Origin: Leptolyngbya sp. SIOISBB
GTDB taxonomy: Bacteria; Cyanobacteriota; Cyanobacteriia; Phormidesmidales; Phormidesmidaceae
Reading direction: 5' to 3'
NCBI GenBank assembly: GCA_010671905.1
Contig: JAAHII010000001.1
Coordinates: forward strand, 5,208,001-5,272,000
DNA: 64,000 nucleotides
Position numbers and translations under genes: made by a program. Every line of letters begins with the position of its first letter. The first letter of the stretch is position 1. A model generated the notes under the pieces. It searched no databases, was not told the origin of the DNA, and saw only the letters and a program-made list of their open reading frames with translations. This document shows positions 55,537 through 64,000 of the stretch, in pieces.

Positions 55537-56542
55537 GCGTTGGTTTACGTCTGACAGCTTTATTTAGGAGATGTCTAGAAAAGAATCTACCCAAGAAGTA
55601 ATGTAGGGATGGTTCATTTCCTACGATTAACCTCATGGTGAGTCAGTCTGAGGTCCTGTTAGTCCGTCCCACGGCATCTCAGGTCGAAGACCTTCGACTC
55701 GCGGCATCCTGTTTGAGTGGCCCAACTCGCCGCGCCTTTCAAGCTGAGATGGCTTTGAAATACTGGGAGGGTACCCCTTCGTCTAGCCGAACCGATGTTT
55801 GGCTGGAGCCTTCGCAGCGTCGCGTTGGGGCTCGCTGAGCAAAGCAGCCAGCTGATTGGTGTCGGGGCGCAGTCAGGCTTTGCCGGCAACAAACGGTGGG
55901 AATAGCGTGACCTCACCGCCTTAGTGGCCTTAGCCGAAGCCCATCGCCAACAAGACCCCAGCTTTAAGACGTCGATAGCTTAGCCTGTTTGACGGCTACC
56001 GAGGTACTCAGGTAGCTCCAAGCCTAAGGATGCGCCCCGTCGTCCAAGCCAAACCGCAAGAAAACTGCCTGAGAGTAACTTGAGCTTTGACAACATTCAG
56101 ACCAAAGACCGGGCTGCTATCGCCCATCATGCCCCCCGTTTGAGTCTCGACGGTAAAGTGACAGCCGTACTTGGAGACGACTCTCGAGGTGACAAAACGC
56201 GCCGAGACGTTCGTGTCAGTGATCACGACATGAGAACCAAGGAGAAGTAGATCCCCTTTGGCCTCGTCGATGAAGACAGTGGCCATCTCTAAGTAAGTAG
56301 GCTGGATCAAACTGAGAATGAGCTATCGTGCTACAAGTCTTGCGCAGACAGAGTTTAGCGCTTTGTGAAGTGGATGCTGCGTTTTATAGATAATTGTGTT
56401 CTCCTAACTTATATTGAATTCGGCAGTTCCTATAAAATCAGTGATTTCATTGTCGATTTGCTGGAACACTGGTGGTCACAGCTCTCGCCAGCCACCCAAC
56501 AGGCAGTAGAGCAGATTCCACGCAAAGTGGATAATGGCCCCG

Positions 56543-56548
56543 AGAGTA
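56543..56548. repeat. Target duplication, left of the nested element
   Basis: AGAGTA immediately before the nested element, repeated at 56720-56725. Confidence 0.8.
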
Positions 56549-56719
56549 GATACCGCTGGCGAAATATTTCGCAAACTTGCCCACGCCTCATCTGTCCCCT
56601 AAATCACCTGACTTCGGGAGACTTCTGACCCTTGCTCCCCCAAAGTTGGGGGCTGGGGGGCCTCGAAAACGGTTGCTACTCAGCCAGTGTTTCTAAATGT
56701 TGACTTCGCCAGCGGTATC
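56549..56719. mobile_element. 171-bp nested MITE-like element
   Basis: Perfect 15-bp terminal inverted repeats GATACCGCTGGCGAA / TTCGCCAGCGGTATC enclose noncoding DNA with two hairpins (GCGAAATATTTCGC and CCCCCAA-AG-TTGGGGG). Flanked by AGAGTA duplications. Removing the element and one duplication joins KVDNGPES to SGVRTQF of the host transposase in frame, proving it is an insertion. Confidence 0.92.
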
Positions 56720-56725
56720 AGAGTA
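56720..56725. repeat. Target duplication, right of the nested element
   Basis: AGAGTA immediately after the nested element, the partner of 56543-56548. Confidence 0.8.
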
Positions 56726-57085
56726 GCGGGGTTCGGACCCAGTTCTCAATCGCATGGTGGCCTGGGTTGATCGCATTATCAGGCCTTTACAGCTCCTCCA
56801 TTTTCCGCCATATCTCAGCAAATACAATCTCATTGAACGATGTTGAGGGATTTTGGAGCAACATTGGAATGACGCTCGGCTCACCGACGTTGACACTATG
56901 CTAGCTTGGGCTCAGAGCATGGCCTGGCAAGGGCAACCACCCACCGTTGAGTTCAACACATCCATCATCCATCTATCAAAAAGTGATTGCTTTGACGCAA
57001 AAGGCAATGGTGGACCTCGAAGCACGACTGCATCGCAATCCGCTCTTACCGAAGTGGGACATCTTAATCCGTCCGGCTTAGCAGG

Positions 57086-57486
57086 AATATTCTTGCCTGA
57101 AATGCTCCCGCATGCGAAAGCATCCGAGAAAGCCTTGCTTTTCCACAAAAAGATTTTCCTTATTTCAGAGCGATGGCCTTGTGACTTGTGCCGAAGCCCT
57201 TACCCGCTGGCAGTTTCACGGCATCCGAAATTCATTGGAAGGATTGCTTGACAGTGTTTGCCAGTATCGTTATATTGGTAAAGCGCTGAAGGGGTTCGGC
57301 ACGAAGCGGTGCCGAGTCTTGAAGTGAGGACCTCGACAATTGATATTGAAAGCCAGAGACCTAAATAGGTTCCTGTCAAAGAATTAAATTGATACTAAGT
57401 TAGCATACTTTTCACGAAGTGTCTAGCGGAGTATTGATAAAGATTCTGGATACTGAAGAGTATTCAGGGTCAACTTTTCGGTTATG
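57086..57486. other. Region upstream of the rRNA operon
   Basis: The first part (57112-57327) has an open frame with protein-like sequence (SDGLVTCAEALTRWQFHGIRNSLEGLL) that may be a further transposon remnant, but no family is recognised. The last 150 bases are A/T-rich and should hold the rRNA promoter and leader. TTGATA at about 57391 is a possible -35-like box, but no convincing pair was found. Confidence 0.5.
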
Positions 57487-58977
<1,491 letters not shown>

Positions 58978-59090
58978 AAGGGAGACCTTACCAGCTTTAT
59001 TCAAGCAACAAGTTATCGCTGAATAGAGTTAGGTCATCTCAAGGTCGGTCAGGGCCTATTTAGTTGGCTTTCAATATTGTCGGGTTTTAT

Positions 59091-59164
<74 letters not shown>

Positions 59165-59170
59165 CTGAGT

Positions 59171-59246
59171 GGGGGTATAGCTCAGTTGGTAGAGCGCCTG
59201 CTTTGCAAGCAGGATGTCAGCGGTTCGAGTCCGCTTACCTCCACCA
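59171..59246 (+). tRNA. tRNA-Ala (TGC)
   Basis: Acceptor GGGGGTA / TACCTCC, anticodon loop TTTGCAA (TGC), T-loop TTCGAGT. The bases CCA follow the discriminator A at 59244-59246, so the tail may be genome-encoded here, unlike in the neighbouring tRNA-Ile. Six bases separate the two tRNAs. Confidence 0.96.
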
Positions 59247-59410
59247 TTGCTGATGTTTTTGAGGAGTTTAGAGAGTAGCACCGTACTTGCCTAGTAGGCG
59301 AAGTAAGCTGCTGAGCTCTAAGTTCAGCGATAGACCCTTGACAACTGCATAGAGATAAAGAGAGTCAAAAGGTAGTTAAAGACAAAACTATTCGCAAAGG
59401 ATAGAGAGAA

Positions 59411-62230
<2,820 letters not shown>

Positions 62231-62296
62231 CTCAGTCTTTAACTATTGCTCTTTTCTCTATGCAGCTTTTAAGGCTCTCTACAGTAGCCACAAGTT

Positions 62297-62414
62297 TCCT
62301 GGTGCCAATGGCGGTCTGGAACCACGCCGACCCATCCCGAACTCGGTTGTGAAACAGGCCTGCGGCGAAGATACTCTGGGGGTTGCCCCATGGGAAATTA
62401 GCTCGGTGCCAGGT
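62297..62414 (+). rRNA. rrf: 5S ribosomal RNA
   Basis: Starts TCCTGGTGCC and ends GGTGCCAGG, complementary ends. It includes CGGTCTGGAACCACGCCGACCC and CCCGAACTCGGTTGTGAAAC. Length of about 118 bases, right after 23S. Confidence 0.93.
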
Positions 62415-62425
62415 CCCTATTCAAG

Positions 62426-62468
62426 CCCTCTCCTATGTGACCAGGCATAGGAGAGGGTTTCGGTTTTT
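62426..62468 (+). terminator. rRNA operon terminator
   Basis: CCCTCTCCTATG / CATAGGAGAGGG perfect 12-bp stem with an 8-base loop, then TTTCGGTTTTT. Confidence 0.9.
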
Positions 62469-62491
62469 AAGGATTTATTAATGTTGGCAAA

Positions 62492-62596
62492 TATAACAGA
62501 ATTCGGAATGTAGAGGTCGGGATGCGGAATTGAAATGCTTGCCAGAAGCTGGTTTCAATTATCCAGGTCGACCTGATCAAATTGCGGCTTGCTATA
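62492..62596 (-). mobile_element. 105-bp MITE-like repeat, copy 3
   Basis: An inverted copy of the 18121 element, again exactly 105 bases: ends TATAACA and TGCTATA, interior matching TTTGATCAGGTC and ATTCCGAATTCTG in reverse complement. More diverged in the middle than copies 1 and 2. It lies between the rRNA terminator and the GUN4 gene. Confidence 0.8.
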
Positions 62597-62629
62597 GATA
62601 ATTTCTAAAGAAGAGTGGGTTCTTACATC

Positions 62630-63151
62630 TCAGATGAATTTACAGCGCTCTAATCGTAGCATTAGAGCATCAAACAGGCTGGGGTCGCCAAAACCGCCGC
62701 CGCGTCCGGTGCCAAAGCCACCCTTTAACCAAGAGTGGTACCAGGACATTTCCCAAAACCATAGAGCTGGTAAATGTCCGTGAGGTGCATCGAGAGAGAA
62801 ATTCAACCAGTGGTAAAAGTTAAAAAAACTGGTGGGTTGCCAGACGTTCATAGTCCATCCAGCTTGACGGCTAAAGGCAAAGGACGACCTGCCCATTTCC
62901 TCTCGATAGATTTGAAGCTGAGTGCTGAAACCAAAATGACCACTGCTGTAAAACAGCCAGCGTTGATCGATTTGATGCAGCATTTCACAGGGGAAATAGG
63001 CAATCGCAGCTTGACTGAGCCATCCCTCTTTAAGGCGATTGCAGGTTGTTAACATAATCTCTAATGTTACCTCGTCTGCTAGTCGCCAGTCAGCATGGCT
63101 TAGAAGACTCTCCAACTCTTGAAGGCCGTCTTGAGTTTCTGTGGCAATCAT
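62630..63151 (-). CDS. GUN4-domain protein
   Basis: 173 residues. EVTLEIMLTTCNRLKEGWLSQAAIAYFPCEML then IDQRWLFYSSGHFGFSTQLQIY is the GUN4 core. The rest includes FSRQAGWTMNVWQPTSFFNF. The Gly-rich end (GFGTGRGGGFGDP) is unusual. GUN4 binds porphyrins and stimulates magnesium chelatase, but many cyanobacterial GUN4-domain paralogues are attached to signalling modules and their role is unknown. It overlaps the upstream gene by ATGA. Confidence 0.9.
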   Translation of the reverse strand: MIATETQDGLQELESLLSHADWRLADEVTLEIMLTTCNRLKEGWLSQAAIAYFPCEMLHQIDQRWLFYSSGHFGFSTQLQIYREEMGRSSFAFSRQAGWTMNVWQPTSFFNFYHWLNFSLDAPHGHLPALWFWEMSWYHSWLKGGFGTGRGGGFGDPSLFDALMLRLERCKFI

Positions 63152-64000
63152 GATTGCTGGTTACCTGTTTCAGGGGAAGGGGCGTTACTCGTTTTCTTGA
63201 GTTGCGGTAGGCACTTTTCAATCAGGTCATGAAACATCATTTGAACGATATCGTCACTGATGATGTAATTACCTTCGAGGCTATCAGCTATCCAACGCCA
63301 AGTGGGTAAGTGCCCGGTTGGTGCCTGTTGGTGAAACTGCAGGCTGCGATAGGTTTTATGGCGGACTAGCAAGTTGACACTGCCGATGCCAACATTCTCA
63401 GCCCACTCAACAGCCGTAAGAAAGTCTCCAGGTTGCCTGTCTTGGGTTAGATAAATTTTTTGCTGCGCTGCAAAACCAAATTTTCCTTTACTGTAGTGTG
63501 ACCAAAGATGGTCAATCGTTTGAACATCGACGCAGTATTGACTCAACCTCAGTAGCGTATCGGCAGTGAGTGGACGCATATCTTGGCTTAGAGCTGACAG
63601 AATGAGGCGCTCTGTTTCTTGGTCTGCAGCTTCCAAATGATTAAGCCAAAGTAACTGACGTAATCTGGTATAGTCTAGCCCCAGTGCTGAGTCGATAGGA
63701 CCATAGCGCTCATCGGTAACTTCACGCTCGATCGCCCGGACAATTTCTCGGTCAAGCTGCCATGTGCGCCGAGCTTGCTCTAATCTTCCTCGGTCAAATT
63801 CACTGGGATAGGGTGAACGCGTAATCGCACTAGCGAACTCTTGACGATATTGCTCGACCTGTTGTTGTTGAATGGCCCGCTGCTGTTGGAGCGATAGTTC
63901 TTCGACTGTGCTTGTTTCTATTACTTGAGCCTCATCAAGTGCAGAGATTTCTGATTGCTCTTCTGATGGCTGGCACTGGGCGATTGCTTCTGTTCTAATG
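63148..64000 (-). CDS. GUN4-domain protein, partial, cut by the window edge
   Basis: The reading frame is open from the window edge to the stop at 63148, so at least 283 residues are present and the start lies beyond 64000. The first visible part is Gln/Glu-rich (EELSLQQQRAIQQQQVEQYRQEF), followed by FDRGRLEQARRTWQLDREIVRAIEREV. Then the GUN4 part begins with LDYTRLRQLLWLNHLEAADQETERLIL and IDHLWSHYSKGKFGFAAQQKIY. A TTG at 63636 is a possible internal start but is inside the domain and unlikely. The N-terminal portion probably belongs to a larger signalling protein. The stop overlaps the next ATG (ATGA), so the two genes are coupled. Confidence 0.85.
   Translation of the reverse strand, partial: IRTEAIAQCQPSEEQSEISALDEAQVIETSTVEELSLQQQRAIQQQQVEQYRQEFASAITRSPYPSEFDRGRLEQARRTWQLDREIVRAIEREVTDERYGPIDSALGLDYTRLRQLLWLNHLEAADQETERLILSALSQDMRPLTADTLLRLSQYCVDVQTIDHLWSHYSKGKFGFAAQQKIYLTQDRQPGDFLTAVEWAENVGIGSVNLLVRHKTYRSLQFHQQAPTGHLPTWRWIADSLEGNYIISDDIVQMMFHDLIEKCLPQLKKTSNAPSPETGNQQS

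Larger units (their letters stand above)
55635..57085 (+). pseudogene. ISAzo13-type transposase relic
   Basis: Begins at ATG 55635 (LRLAASCLSGPTRRAFQAE; ALKYWEGTPSSSRT) and can be followed in changing frames: SSQLIGVGAQSGFAGNKRWE, DNIQTKDRAAIAHHAPRLSLDGK, SDFIVDLLEHWWSQLSPATQQ, KVDNGPES, then after a 171-bp insertion VRTQF, FPPYLSKYNLIERC, LEQHWND and finally ARLHRNPLLPKWDILIRPA with the stop near 57083. Several frameshifts and a Trp-to-stop change are present. The order and motifs match ISAzo13-family transposases. Nonfunctional. Confidence 0.85.

Noticed and set aside
56853-57251. 132-residue open frame as an independent gene
   Set aside because: Its first half is the C-terminal part of the ISAzo13 transposase relic and the rest is out of frame.

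Overview
This window is chromosomal DNA from a cyanobacterium, probably a filamentous Leptolyngbya-like lineage. The palindrome GCGATCGC (HIP1) recurs throughout. The gene content is typical of cyanobacteria: a DnaK2-type chaperone, a Ycf66-family protein, GUN4-domain proteins, Uma2-family nucleases, an alternative respiratory terminal oxidase and a nickel superoxide dismutase. The genus cannot be fixed from reading alone; the complete 16S gene at about 57487-58977 would settle it.

Layout. 0.4-7 kb: a large coiled-coil/TPR membrane protein, a sugar-type MFS transporter and dnaK. 7-9.6 kb: a tandem pair of small membrane-protein paralogues and an orphan DNA methyltransferase. 9.7-18 kb: a DUF2126 amidoligase-like protein, a SpoIID/LytB protein, a SAM methyltransferase, a three-gene unit (small Cys protein, COG0523/CobW GTPase, WD40 protein) and a Uma2 protein. 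18.4-19 kb: a BrnT/BrnA toxin-antitoxin pair. 19-27 kb: a histidine kinase and a divergent AraC-type response regulator next to a cyanate uptake and degradation cluster (cynA, cynB, cynD, cynS, hupE-like, DUF1348). 27-30.5 kb: a PD-(D/E)XK-like/PIN gene pair, an M48 protease and an iron-type ABC ATPase. 30.9-36.9 kb: two DUF2231 membrane proteins, coxB-coxA-coxC of an oxidase whose subunit II lacks the CuA ligands, and a GMC oxidoreductase. 37-38.5 kb: an IS4-family element with a 10-bp target duplication and a broken transposase. 38.5-55.5 kb: mixed housekeeping and hypothetical genes, including Ycf66, iscA-like, BrkB, a beta-helix/SPOR protein, kptA, glmU, an LRR-protein kinase, a secreted nuclease, sodN and sodX. 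55.6-57.1 kb: a decayed ISAzo13-type transposase carrying a nested MITE-like insertion. 57.5-62.5 kb: a complete rRNA operon (16S, tRNA-Ile, tRNA-Ala, 23S, 5S, terminator). The window ends in two overlapping GUN4-domain genes, the second cut by the edge.

How the genes work together. The cyanate cluster would import cyanate and convert it with bicarbonate to ammonia and CO2; the adjacent two-component pair may control it. The oxidase cluster would pass electrons, probably from quinol, to O2. sodN/sodX encode a nickel superoxide dismutase and its maturation protease.

Two themes cross the window. First, there are several short dispersed elements with terminal inverted repeats: a 105-bp family with three copies of identical length, a 57/58-bp family with two copies, a 104-bp singleton and a 171-bp nested element. 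Second, several otherwise conserved genes (histidine kinase, cynB, the iron ABC ATPase, the IS4 transposase) carry small frameshifts, mostly one base in or beside homopolymers. That is either real decay or slippage, or sequence error, and raw reads would tell. I saw no CRISPR array and no prophage.
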